From contig NC_079875.1 of NCBI RefSeq assembly GCF_029227915.1, positions 11,469,001 to 11,533,000 on the forward strand: a stretch of DNA of 64,000 nt, in the 5' to 3' direction. Shown piece after piece: positions 10,571 through 24,500 of this stretch. Source of the stretch: Hydractinia symbiolongicarpus (Eukaryota; Cnidaria; Hydrozoa; Anthoathecata; Hydractiniidae). The notes under the pieces were generated by a model. The model was given only the letters and a program-made list of their open reading frames with translations. It made no database searches and was not told the DNA's origin. A program made the position numbers and the translations under genes. How positions within the stretch are numbered: position 1 is the first letter of the stretch; each line of letters starts with the position of its first letter.

Positions 10571-12380
10571 ATCATCATCATTCTCGGCTTAACGTCCGTT
10601 TTCCATGCTAGTATTGGTTGGACGGGGTATATTAATGGCCCTCTTCCAATCTGATCTAGACTGTGTTAGATCTAAACTCAACTTCCTCTGTATCAAGTCT
10701 GTCCTTATAACCTCCTGCCAAGTCTTTCTCGGTCTGCCTCTGGGCTTTGCCCCAGGAACTACTGAGCCTCTACACTTTCTTACCCAATTATCCTCCTCCA
10801 TTCTTTCCAAGTGCCCCAGCCAATTCAATCTTCTTATCTGGATAACATCTTTAATTCTACGGAGACTTAGCCTGCGTCTTAGCTCATCTGAACTCTTTCT
10901 GTCTCTCAGACTGGCGTTACACATCCACCTAACCATTCTCATATCATTCCTTTCTAAACGGTCAAGACCTTCCTGCTTCACTGCCCATGTCTCACTACCG
11001 TACAACATAACACTTCTTACACAGGCCTCATACAACGTACCTTTTACCTCAATTGACAGGACTCTGCTAGTCAACAAAGGAAGTAACTCTCTGAACCTTT
11101 TCCAAGCAGAACCTATCCTGCAAGTAACACTTCTTCCAACACCCCCTTCACTGCCTAACATATCACCTAAGTAACAGAAGTTCTCAACTATCTCTAACGA
11201 GCCACTGTTGTACATCATTAAAGCTAGAAATACTTCATTCTCTATAATCTCACCTTTGCAACGCTTGCATACAAACTGAATGTCAACTCTTAACCTTCCA
11301 CTAATACTACTGCACTTCTTATGTACCCAATGCTTGCAAGTCTGACAAAAAATTGAGTTACTACCAACCCCTTTCCTGCAAACTCCACAAGGCCACTTTC
11401 CAACTACAAGGTCACACTTGGCTGCAATGCTACTAATCATGACTTTAGACTTTGCTGTGTTTACCTTTAGCCCTTTCTCTTCTAGTCCTTTCTTCCACTT
11501 CTCAAACTTTTCAACTAATTCTTCCATCGACTCTGCTATGAGAACCAAATCATCTGCATACAATAACTCCCATGGACAACCTGTTCTGAACTCCATCGAC
11601 AGCGCTTCTAAGACTAGAACAAACAACGAAGGACTAAGTACAGAACCCTGATGTACACCAACATTTACACTAAATTCATCACTAAGTGAATCGTTAATCC
11701 TGACACGACATCTAGCATTGCTGTACATAGACTGTACCATCTTAACTAGCCACTCATCCACACCTAATTTTCTCATAGCTCACCAAATAACTTTACGTGG
11801 CACTCTATCAAAAGCTGTCTCTAAATCTACAAAGGCAAAATAGAGATTCTGTCTCTTTCCTAAATACTTTTCCTGAAGCTGTCTGAGTAAAAATATTGCA
11901 TCTGTAGTGCCACGCCCTGGAACAAAACCGAATTGCATCTTATCTATATCAATCCTTTCTCTAAGTAACTTATCAATCACTCTTTCAATAACTTTCATTG
12001 CTTGATCAACCAACTTCAAACCTCTATAGTTACCCCTTTCTAATGCATCACCCTTGCCCTTGAAACAATTCACTATTATACTCGACTACCACTCACTCGG
12101 AATAGCACCATCTTTTATAATCTGGTTAGCAAGACTTGCAATAAGCTCCACTCCAATATATCCAGATGCTTTTACCATCTCTGCAACAATACCTGATACT
12201 CCTGCAGTCTTGCCAATCTTCAATTTCCTAATAGCCTCCACTACCCATTCTGTCTTGATCTGCATAGCTGGCCCTTCTACAACATCATCATCAGACAAAT
12301 TATCCTCATCGTTTAAATCAATAGTGTTTAATTGTTTGCCATGCAACATTAATAGTCCTTCCCAACAAAAAACAACCTCA
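10569..12380 (-). mobile_element. Non-LTR retrotransposon (RTE-like LINE), 5'-truncated
   Basis: The minus-strand frame from about 12375 to 10589 is a reverse transcriptase without its endonuclease. In order it has KIGKTAGVSGI, NCFKGKGDALERGNYRGLKL, FGFVPGRGTTDAIF, LYFAFVDLETAFDRVPRKVIW, GVHQGSVLSPSLF and the catalytic LLYADDLVL. A Cys/His finger follows (CGVC, CQTCKHWVHKKC, CKRC), then the C-terminal domain with YGSETWAV and RLNWLGHLERM. Only two stops break one continuous frame: TAG at 12086-12088 and TGA at 11780-11782, where a Trp codon would be expected. The 3' end is a short (GAT)n tail near 10569-10585, the usual RTE-type ending. Clade assignment is by motif memory only. Confidence 0.85.
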
Positions 12381-13660
12381 ACTTTGCCAGGACAAAGTTC
12401 AAAGTATGTTACTTTTATATTATGTTGTTATATTTTTTATTTCACAGATTTATGGCTTTCAGGTTGGTAACTAAAATAAGGATTTTTGCAAACACATTTT
12501 TTAGTCAGCACTGCAAAAACAAAGCTACATACGTATATATATAAGTAAAGAGAGGATAGCATTTTGATGTTCATTTTCCCTAAGCAAACAGGAAATTTTT
12601 ATATGCAATTAAAGAAAGTTAGACACAGGTTATATCACAACTTTTTATAGTTAGTTATTAAATGGCTTTATTTTAAAGAGAGAATGATAGATGATATGTT
12701 GTTATTATTATTATGTTATTTTAGATTGTTTACACTGTTATGTTAGCCAAAATGTTTTTTTTGACATGAGTTGTTAAAATAGCAGAACACTAATGTATTT
12801 TATCAACTACTACCTACTATCAAAGTTTTAAAATGTCATGATCATTAAAAGTATTTTTTTTTTAAATGTTACAATTTTTATATAAATATTTACAATTCTT
12901 ATAAAAATAATAATACAAAATAACAAGGGTGTTTCATAATAATGACAGTAAAAACTACATGAAAATCCAATACATTGGGAAAAGTCATACAATGTGGTAT
13001 ATAATAACTATCTTATGATAAAAAAGTACAAAGTACAATTATATAGCATGGAAACAAACTGAAGTTGATAGAAACCAGACCAATAACATTAGTTCTTATT
13101 TAAAAATACAAATTTTAATAACTTTTATTATATTGACATTTTAACAATTTATTATTGTGTTACATGTGAGAACAAAATGTATTTTTCATGTTCAGGCCTA
13201 ATTTATAAAAAAAGCACCTAATGTGGTTATGCGACCCAAGCTTTAATAATTCTGCTTCCTCTAGCAATTTAAGATACTGAAATTACGAATAGAAATTTGA
13301 AAATTTTAAGCACACAGGGGTACACGTCAGAAGGGCTGCTGTTTTGACAGGGGGAAGAACGTAGTAGTATTTTTAACAATGCTTACTGCAGGGTGTTTTA
13401 ATCTATATAAAATAAGTTGTAGTGGGCGTTGTTAACTAAATTAAAAACAAACAATATTTGTAAATTAAATTATGGAAATTTCAGCCTAATAATCACAATG
13501 CTAACAATGGATCTTAAAAATTAGCATTTTAAACATTACTCTATTATTGTCAAAGACAATTTTTTTCTTTTACATCTTTTATTTTTCTCCAAAAGGCAAC
13601 CAAACAGCACTTAAAATAACGTTTTCAAACCTAACTTTGTAAAATTGTCACTTTAAAAAT

Positions 13661-13711
13661 CCTGGTGTGATCATACTTTTTTAACAAACGTTATGATCAC
13701 ACACCCCCAGG
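13661..13711. repeat. Small inverted repeat
   Basis: The arms CCTGG-TGTGATCATA and TATGATCACA-CACCCCCAGG face each other across about 16 bases. Confidence 0.7.
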
Positions 13712-15489
13712 TTAATAATAATTTTGGTTTCATAGAGAAGAAATTAATCAACAAAGACTCTATATAAAGCAAACTTGTATATCCTAGCTAATCCACTGCC
13801 TGTTGAGCCAGATAAAGGACTAATTAGACTAAGCTGTCATAAATACAGTCCTTTTGTATTAGTAACCACGAATTACAGCTAATACCTAGCTATGCGATCA
13901 TTTACTAGTATGGAGGTGAATGCTAATGAGAAACGGATAAAGAAAGTCTACATGGTTGCAAATGCAGAACAGGCAATGTAAAATAACTGAGGGGTCTAGT
14001 AACACAGTAGTTATATACATGCGCGCAATAGGCAAAAAATTATTAGAGAAATATTCTTATAGCATGAGCGTGAGCTGGAGTCTCCTTTTGATTAGTAAAG
14101 TATGTTTTGTCTAATCTAAAAAAAAATTATGAAAAAGAAATTTAGAGTACCAGGTTCAGGAATATATATCTCAGCTAGCCACAATTTTTGTGGAATTGGT
14201 GGAGCAATATTTCAAAATTAGGTGCGTGTACAAAAGCTGCCCCCTTACTTATAGGCCTGCATATCTTATTGTTATAACTAAGGAACAATGATAACAATAG
14301 AGTGTCAACAAAGGGTATATGGGGCTCTTATGTAGATACGAAACTGTTACACAACCAGAAGCTATAATATAGGTTGCAGTACTGTTATTAGCCAGGTGCC
14401 CAATACAAATTACTGAAACTGTATTATTGAGCTGTCAAGCACAGCATACTCTTTTTTTTTTTAAAGTGATCTATCACAAAATTATTAAAAAAATATGAGT
14501 TTTATTATTATAGCAATTATTCAATTTACAATGTATTTTTATTTTACCTTTTTCTTTTTCCTTTTGGAAGTAAACAAATAGACAAGCTTCAATTTTTTCG
14601 TTGAGAGCAGATATGCGCACACATAGATAGGCATTAAATATTAACCACAAACCGCTGTGATTATAGAAATTCATTGAAAAAAGAAACTTTAAGCTTGTTT
14701 TTTGAAAAAAGAATCATTTTGGATTTTAAATTCCTGTTAGGGCCAATTTTTGTAAGCCAAAAACTTTTGTGACCCTACTTGTCTCAGGAAAAAAAATTGC
14801 TGATCAATTTTCAGTCAGTGGTGGGCTCTAGTTATTGAAGCTGGAATTTTTTTTCAGACCATCTGTTAGGAAATTATTTGACTTAAAATTAAATGTGTAA
14901 TTTAATAATTTAAATACCCATATTTTCCCTTTGTGTCAATATATTTATATTGTTTTCATGTCAAATAGATTAACAAATAAGTTATTCTAGTCACTAAAAG
15001 CTGTGGAAAAAACGAACTTCTGCAAAAAAATAAAAAAGATATGTTGCTTGAATCTTGATATGATCCATTAATACATCAAAAAAAAGTTTTTTTAAATTTG
15101 TTTTGTCTGTTGCCTTTATTGTGTATAGAGCTTAAAACTGAACAAAGAACATGTGGTTTTGTCATTAACATGCTCTTCTAAAATGAATGTGTTGATTCAG
15201 CTTTAAAATCCAATTTTGGTCCCAGATGATCCCTAGTTACCCACACAGGGGATAATGCCAGTTGTTTCCATTCGTTTCCAAATTATGATGCCTCAAACTT
15301 ATAAGTGCATTGTAATGGTTTGGTAATAAGCTATTGACATTAAATGAATGTTATTCATGTTGTGATCTGTCAATTACCTTTTAAGAATTAAGTGGTCTAT
15401 TATTATAATAAATAAACCTTACTTCTTGCTTGTTACACATGCACATATCTTATATATTAAAAGAGTTGTAATTTTTAAAATTTTATGTG

Positions 15490-15507
15490 ACTGAATTATT
15501 TTTTAGC
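15490..15507 (+). promoter_or_regulatory. 3' splice acceptor just upstream of the paracaspase ATG
   Basis: A T-rich tract ending TTTTTTAG at 15506 lies one base before ATGG. With no exon needed between acceptor and start, this is the arrangement expected of a spliced-leader trans-splice site. A cis-spliced 5' untranslated exon is the alternative. Confidence 0.5.
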
Positions 15508-18500
15508 ATGGTAAATCAAATCACACCTGATCTTCAGGTTCGAAGCCTACCATACAGGGCGCTACGTCAGTTGGCAGAACTGCTTGATATACCTGGTCCA
15601 CATGACTGGAAAAGCCTAATCAGTGAACTTCCAAGTGGTGCCTATACACGTGGCCAGGTAATTTTTATTTATTTCCAGTGCTGTTCCTAGCTGGAATTTA
15701 TTATTTTTGTATTAACTTCAGAAGCAAAATAATATCAATTCGAGCATATAGGATAAGGTAACTTTCCAGCGTTCATTGCAGTAACATTTTCTACTCTTCT
15801 GAAATTTCATCTAAACTAGGTTCAACTTTACATGCTTCTTGTTGTCACTGTGTTATTAAAGTTGAATTTTTTTTTCATAGATTGCGCAATTTGAAAAAGA
15901 AAATTACAGACCAGGGGGCAGTGCAGCAATGGCATTATTAACAGATTTTGGTCATCAGTTAATGACAGTTGGAGAACTGGCAGCGTACCTTGAATTAATA
16001 GATCACCAAGAAGCGTTGTTGATTGTGAAGCCTCATGGTAGGTGTACATGGTCATAAATTTGACAATTTACATATACCATTTACATGGAATCATGTAAGA
16101 CACAGTACTTATCCGTACTAGTTCTTCCACAGTGCAGAGTATTTTAGAAAATAATGTTTATGATGTAAATTGCGAAAGTTAGGCTTTAAATTAATTTGTG
16201 AAAAGGCTTAATCGTGAACGTTTATTCCCTCAAAATATATTAAAATAGGCTATTCACAAATCTTAATTCTTATAGCCTTGTTCAACGATTTCTTTAAAGG
16301 AAAACAAAATTCTATATAAATAGCTATTTTTGTATGCGAAGGAATTTTCATAATTTTAATTTAACTTTTATTTTCATCTCACTATGATTACAAGTAATTT
16401 TATGAAAACGAAGAAATAAATAAAAAGAGGCATTGGTTATAGTGCATACAGAAATGTAAGGATTAACAGTGGTTTTACACAGATAACAAAATTGTTTTAT
16501 GTAATAGTACTAAAATGTTTTCCATACATTCCTATATTAACAGGTTAGTTTTGTTTTAACTGTTCCACATTGAGTATTTTAAGGAATAATATTTCCTAAA
16601 ACATGTTGCATGATGTACTTTTGACATAGGTGGTAAAGTAAATCAAATTTTAGAAAGTACAAAATTTATTGATTTTGATTTTCTTTGGTTTTAACTTTTG
16701 AATCCCTACATAAACTAGGGAACTAAAAAGAGTTACTATATATTTTTTGTCCATGTAAACTCCACCTTAGGATAATTTTTTACAACAAAAACATAAAAGT
16801 AAAACATTTTTTCAGTCAATGTTTTTAAGAAAACCCTTTTGGCTGTTTTACACAACCTTTAAGGGTTGCGATCTCCACCTATTGTACAACCCTTTATCAT
16901 AATTTTATTGTTTTCAAGAACCAGTGACAATTACCAAACAGCCATCTCCGGTTATCGTTCAAGAATCACAAGATGCTTGTATTTCCTGTGAGGCAACAGG
17001 CTTTCCTCGCCCACGTTATCAATGGTATAAATATCAAAACCCACTTACTGGAAAATGTACACCAGTACTGAAATTTAAAGATGTCACTATAGACGCCAGT
17101 GGTGACTACTATTGTAAAATCACAAATCCTATTGGCTCCGAATATACTGAGGTTGTAAACGTACAAGTTACGCCACTGATTGCACCAATTAGTAAGTAAT
17201 TTTTTCCTAAATATAAAACAACTAGTCCTTAAACTGTGGAAAAATCCACAGGGTCGCTTGTCTTTTAATTATATGCTATTTCTAACGGACAACTAGACAG
17301 AATATGGCTATTATTAATGAGATAAAAAAACTATGTTTTCCCACTCCTCCAAAAACAGGTTCTTCAGCAACACACTGACTAATCAGTCACGCATGCAGGT
17401 TCTAAAGTACACACACAGTAGTACATCATCAAATTTGTTTAAATAACAATTAAACAAGAATATTTTGTCACATATTAATACCAGATTATACAATGGTAGA
17501 TTAACTAAATTAGACTAGTTAAATGTTAGTATAACTAGTCTGAAAATAAATAATGTACTCAAGTGATGTACACTTTTCAATTTGTGATGTAGACATAACA
17601 ACTCTCTGGTTTTAACTAATCATACAAAATTTCAGTGTGACTTTCGCTATTTATGGTAACATTAAGGTATTAACTTGCATATACATGTATTATTTAATTT
17701 TTAGTTAATGGGACTACTGGCCCTGAAGATGTATATTCAAGAACCTTTTCTGGTATGAAAATTCAGGATCCCAATGGTGAGAGTTTTTTTTATATAATCG
17801 TTAAGCAAACTATGAGTAAATTCATAACTAAAGCTAAATGAAATATATTTTTTCATTTTTTACATAACTTATGATTTTTCTACGATCTCTTTTATATTCT
17901 TTGTTTCTAAAACAATTTTCACCTATACTGTTAACACGCCACTGTTGTTTTAATATCTGTGTCGCGATCGTTTCCAAATAAAAAACTACTTTATAATATA
18001 TCTGAAATATCTTGTCTACAACCAATCATGATTATAAGGCGACAAAAGTTTGTTAAATGAATCAAAGACTTACACTTTGCTTCACAGCATGACTGAATAA
18101 AAAATCATCAAACAGTTTTCTGTTTTCACAGTAGTTTTGGATAAACTCCAGGAAAAAGGTTGACATCTTGGTTTGCGAGTTTTTGCATGTGACTACCTCA
18201 ATTTCTATGTTTTAAAAAATTTGGCAATCCTAAATATTCTTCAAGACGCTGCGGACTAAGTGCTTTGAGCTTTCACCTTGCTATGCCGAGCAACGAAACA
18301 AACCGGCATCTTTTTGTTTGTTTTTACTCTTATACTCTAAATATTAATGTATATTTAGGGTTTCCAGAGGAGACAGTTATAATGTACGTTGGACAATACT
18401 TTGTTCTGTCATGCGACACAGATGCACAAAGCTATCAGTGGTATAAAAATAGCTACCCTATTGCAAATGCAACTAATCGTAATCTACTCTTTAACGAGTT

Positions 18501-21500
18501 TCAACTTGCTGATGAAGGACATTATTCATGTAAGGTGAATGTGAACGGAAAAGAAATTGTCACTCGTCTTGCACATTTGAAAATTGGTATGTATGTTCGA
18601 AATGAAAATTGACACACGTCTCCTCAAACTTATTAATCCCCTCGGTTTGGACAAGTCTCCTTAAAACTCTTAAAATCTCCTCTAAAAGTAGATTTTTTAA
18701 CAATTTTTTTTCAAATCTTCCTAATTTTAGTTAAGCATTCTACTTCAGCCTATTACATGTTTGAACTTTAATTTTTAAAATGCATAGCAATGCTACATGG
18801 GCCCATCCATAATTTGTTCTTCACTTATAGCATATACCTTTAAAATCATCTTATATATTCTTAATTTCTCACAAAAAAAATGAAAATCTCCTTAAAAACT
18901 TTTCATGAAAAAACCCCCATTGTTTAAGAAAAGGTTGAAAATTCTTATCAAAAGCCGTCAAATTTGACTTTAAAAAGAGCAGCAACATTGTCTTAGTATG
19001 TAGTGTTATTACATTATGAAAGACTTACCTAGGCCATCACTTCCCTTAGTATATCTTAGAATATCTGAAAAATAGTATAAACACAGAAATAAGTGTCTAC
19101 GTTTTACCATTTTAGCATACTGCAGTATTTTTAAATCAACGAGGCTGTCTGTAGAAGATGTTCTGTTTCTCGTCTGTCAGTGAGCAAAAAATCAGAACTT
19201 GAAGGTTGAACTTACCAGTTTCTTAAAAAACTTTAAAGAGCTTCAGTAAACTTTGGTAGAATTGTTTAAATTTACAATCATTGAGAAGCCTTTACACGAA
19301 ATCTGGACTTCCCCAATATTCGGTGTATAACTGCTGGGAAACCTTCACACAAAGCCTCATCTGCTAAAAAGAAATTGTCTTAAACAATCAATGGTGTATT
19401 TAATCTTCTCAGTACTTTAAAAACAATTTCATAGGTACTGGCAAAAGACTTTCATTTAAGGTTAACTTATTCTGCTTACATACAATTGACCATTTTTTCA
19501 ATGTTATTCCGTTATTTTGTACACATCATTTATCATTTGTACATGTCTGTTTTTTATTTCATCAAGGCAACCCACCTCTACCTATGCCTCAACCAGTCAA
19601 CAAACTTGTAAATCAAGAATTTGGTAAGTTTTCTGGTGTGCTATTTTATCAGTAGTCTTTTTCATTCATGTCACTTATGTTTATAGGAGTTGACTCAAAT
19701 GTTTATTTGTTATATTTTTGCTCTTCTTTTGTTCTTCTACTTTTACTTTTTTCTATTTGTAGCTACTGCTAAATTAGCTTTAGTTATTGCAAATCAAAAG
19801 TATCAATTTCCACGAAATGAATCCGAAATATTAGTTCATCCCATCGACGATGCAAAACTTTTGTCTGCTACGCTAGAAAAAATTGGATTCAAAGTCACCT
19901 GTTTGGTAAATTTAACGAAAAAAGAAATGGAAGCCGCAATACAGGGTTTCTGTAAGTTACTGGAATGTGCGAAAGGCGTATACTCGTTGTTCTATTTTTG
20001 TGGTCATGGTTTTGAGGATCATGGAAAGACGTTCCTAGTTCCCATTGATGCAACAAACAAATGGACTTCAGATGTTGCTTTGTCAGCGGAATATGTTTTA
20101 TCAGAAATCCAGCATTGTAGAGCCACAAAACTTGATGTTGTTCTACTGGATGTGTGTCGAATCAAGTAAGTCTTTTGTGCATTGTTTATGTTCAAACCAA
20201 AAAATGGCAGGTTTGATTCATTTGTTCATAAATAATAAAAATAACAAAAATAACAAAGAATAGAATTGATTTTATATCAAAAATTCTCTCTATGCAAACC
20301 AATCGTATTTTTGTGTTACATGAAATATTAAAATAGCCAATGATGAAAAATGGTGAAAATATTTAAGTAAAGACTAGAAATCATATGAGTAAATTAACCA
20401 TGTGTTATTTAAATATATCTGTCCTCATTGTGTATTAAAGATCTGGCGGCGACCAAATGTCAAATGGGTTGAGAGCATTTGATCCCCCTTTTTTGGCTGG
20501 AGCCCAATGTGTGTTTGGATATGCAACGTAAGTTTTACGGTTCATGTAATTTACTAAATAAATTTTTCCATACGCCCTGAATTCTTTTGATGAAAACACG
20601 TTGTTGTTGTTTTTTATAAGAAACTTGGTGAAGGGTCTTGTTTTAAAAGTTTCTTAATTTTGGTCTAAATTTTAAACTAAAATATGTATCCAATGAATGA
20701 TATTTTGATATTTTTAAAAATATTTTGTAGTTTTTTAAATCCTTCCTTTTGTTTTAACTTGAAAAATGTAAGCATTCGATTTTTAAATGTGCTTGAAACA
20801 AACTTGTCTTTGCAATATAATAGCTATATAATTTGTAATTTAGCTATATATATAATTTAAATGAAATTTTTCTTTTAAAAAAATTTCCTCAAATAAGAAG
20901 TCGAACATGAAAAAATAGTCATAACAATGTAGTTTTTAAATTTTTTGAGATTCTACATGTAGATTTCGTATAAATTTTTTTTTTACATAAAAACGTGTAC
21001 GACGTATGCTGCATCATCAATATTTATTCTTTGTCCCTACTAAAAATATACACCTCTTTATGGTGCTACTTATATATAGTTTTTTGAGGAATAAGGAATC
21101 AGTAGAAAATGTTTTAAAGATAAGATGTTTCGATATTCTTCATATAGGTGTCCACAATCACAAGCTTTCGAGAAACGACGTGATACAAATGGTATATATA
21201 TGAAACATTTGGCGCGTCATTTGACTGAGAATATTGAAATAGAAAAATTGCTACATAAAGTTGGTATCAGTAAGTCCTAATCTTGCTAACATTTATTCTA
21301 AAGAATAAAGTTATTAGAAAAAACACTGTCGGCATGTTTAAGGCTGATATAAGAGTTTTCATAAGCATACTGAACTAAAATTTATTATAAAGAACTTCGA
21401 AATTTTGGTAGAACGTCCATTTTATGTCAAACAGAAAACTCATAACGGAAACCAGATGTTCAATATTAAATTGCAGCGTAGTTTACCACTTACTGTTAAA

Positions 21501-24500
21501 AAGGGTGGCACTTTGTGCTTTCTGGCTTCTTCTGTAGCTGGAGTAATGAGGCTTGGTAGATCCCTAATGGATAAATTAGCATCTTGGCCCACACACAATT
21601 TTTTTAAACGAAACCTGCATACAGGTTTGCATAAATAGCTTTTTTAATAATTGAATTAGCAAAAAAACTCTTTGGAAACACATTAAGGCTGGGAAATCCC
21701 TAAAATATTTGAACTATAATCTCAGCCTAAAGCCTAAGAGTTAAAACGTTTACCAAAAAAAGAAAATAGCATTTTAAATGGATGAACATGGATAGACATT
21801 GATCACAGTTTTTAGGAAAACATTGACTTAAACGAAATGCTTTTTAAATATTTGAATAAATTGTGCATGTTCGAAAATTTAATCGTTGACAAAGCATGTT
21901 GCTGTCCTGGGCAAAGGGTACAAACACAAACCAGGTTGGACAACATTAGAAAACACATCGTAGGCATGGTTTGAGGCTGATATAGGAGTTTTCATAAGCA
22001 TACTGAGGTTGAAAGAAAATACACCATGCTTATAAGTTCCACTAAATTTGTGTAATACATTCTAGCTGTTCGCGAAGAAGCTGAACGACATCGGATCACA
22101 AACACAATGTCACCTACCTACAAATCAACGACAACTAAGGTGTTTAGCTTGTGTGATAACATTCTTCCTCCAGCTGGCTTTCTGGATGAACGTGATCCTA
22201 CTATTGAATGGTTTGACTACCACAGTAAGTGACGATTCTCCTTTAATTCTTACGAAATGCTACCTTTAGCTTTACCTATATTTACTACGACCTTAAAAGA
22301 ATTATATATTGAGAATTTCACTCTGAGCTCACCCTTCACCCGAGCTCACCCTTCACCCCAAAGCCAATATTGAAGACGTATTGTACTTAGCTAGGGCTTG
22401 TAGAAATATTCCATTGACTTTGGAGGTAAGCAAGTAAGTAACGAGAAGCTTTTACGTCCTTGGGGATTCATCCGACTTTAACTAAGTTGTATTACCGTTA
22501 GAGATACGTATAGCATTGCTACGTATAGCATTGCTACGTATAAAATGGCTACGTATAGCATTGCTCTAACTTGCTTGCCACACAAGTCGATTAGCGGTCA
22601 GTAGATGGCATCAAATGGGCTGACAACACTATTTTTAAAGTTAGCCAGAGTGGGGACTCGAACCAGAAACCTTATGATTACAAGCTAAATGCGCTACCAC
22701 TACATCATCTCCGCCTTCAACATCAGCAATATTGACCTTAGATAGATCAAAATAATTACATACGGCTGTCTTACTGATTGTTTGTAAGAAGTATTTTCTT
22801 CTCATGCTGTTTTCGCTTGTTGCTAGGGTTACCGTCCAGCCAATCAATTTCATTCGAACATGGCGTTGAAATTGAGATGAGATTTCTACCAGTGTGTTCG
22901 AATATATGTAATGTTGTTATCCACGTAGCTAGCATGGGCGAAACCACGTGTTGTGATGCCAAAATCCTTGAAGTGTGCGAGGTAAGTTACATTTTAAAGA
23001 AATCGTAAATGACGAAATAAGCTACCCCTGCTGAATAAGTGCTTTGAGTTAATTTTTTTTTATCAAGGAACGCTTATGAGTATTTAAGAACCCCTTTTAA
23101 GCAAAAAGGGTGTGTATTGGGACCCAGAGTAACTACATATTTTCTAAGAAATTATGGCAAAAAATTGATCGTTTATTAAATTTGATTCAGAAAAGGTCGG
23201 TTAATATGGAGGGTATTTTTCAATTATTTTTTTTATGTATTACACTTTTTCAAAATCGAAAATGAAAGAAAAAAAAAGAAACTTTTGCTCTTTTTTATTT
23301 GTTACAACCGAAATTGAATTTTCTTACCCTCTGAATTTAAGGCCCCTACTGACTAAGCGTACAAGGGCGGTTATTACGTCATTTACAGTATAATTACTGT
23401 ATATTAACATCAACAAATCATCAACAACCGCCAGCCATTAAGAGATTCCTACAAAAAGGAACAGCAGTTCTCTTTTTTTATCTATCGTCTTGTTAGTTTT
23501 ATTTTTTTATTTATTCAGGACTTAGAAGCACCAGTTGATTCAATGAACAGGGAAATCTCTGTGTTACCAGTAAGTTTGTTTATGTTTTTAATTCCTTTAA
23601 TATTTAAGCCACGGAAATATTTCATATTGTGGCTTTTGAGACATCAGGGCACGCCCAAGCAATGTTTGGAGTACGTGATTAAAAACTGTTCCTATTGAAA
23701 ATCCAGAACTCAATATTATACCCGTTTTAAAACTGATAATTTGAACGTTGGTAATTAGCCTAAAACTAAAAAGGGATTAACCAATGAAAGGTAAAGGAAT
23801 TAGATGATTTTCAGGAAATAAAAGGATTTAGTGTCCTAGTTACTAGTGGTTTTTAATTAGTTAAGTCAGGAATAAGGTTAAAAATATATATATAAGTGCA
23901 GGTTATATATATCTCATTTATAAAACAAACACAATAGGCAGTCTTGTTTTTTGTGTAAGCCACAGTACATTTCTGCTCACTAGAAGTATCACTTTATCCT
24001 TGCTTCCTTTTCCCCAAATCTTATCTGCAAGTATGTTAACTTTATTATTTTCAGTTCATTTCAGCTAAAGCAAAATGTTGATTTCAGCCTCAGCTTTTAA
24101 GAAGTTGCTAAGCATAATATTCAAATTTTACAAGATTCTGACTTGTCACTTGCTATTTTTGTGTTTTAATATTCTTATCCATTAGAAAAAAGTTTTTCAT
24201 TCTTTATAAGAATTGTTTTCTAGGTCACTTGTTAAATTATTTTCTAGGTTACTTGTTAAATTATTTAGATTAAAGCCTCAGGGCTTTGTGGTTGCCTAGT
24301 TTTTAAGTCAAATCTCAGCCTCAATCTTTAGCAACTCCTTAAAGTGTAACACAGTAAATTAATTTAATTTGGTGTAAACTGAGCCCTTCGATGCTTTAAA
24401 TCTTCTTTGTCGTTTAGGAATATTTTTCAAAGAGTCTACCCTTTGACAGTAAGGAGACATCTATGGAATCTGAAAGACCATCAGGAATTGAAAGATGGAC

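Larger units (their letters stand above)
12381..15507. other. Long intergenic stretch upstream of the paracaspase gene
   Basis: AT-rich with many T-runs and no supported exon. It holds one clear small inverted repeat (13661-13711). Any 5' untranslated exon or promoter of the paracaspase gene should lie here, but I could not place it. Confidence 0.4.

Noticed and set aside
10605-11174. 189-codon plus-strand open frame
   Set aside because: It is the complement of the LINE reverse transcriptase, whose motifs are clear on the minus strand.
16966-17166. Minus-strand frame opposite the first Ig exon
   Set aside because: It is the shadow of paracaspase exon 3, whose Ig motifs and splice sites are clear on the plus strand.
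22643-22715. tRNA-Thr gene in a paracaspase intron
   Set aside because: The anticodon and acceptor stems do not pair, and it is followed by a body and tandem tail.
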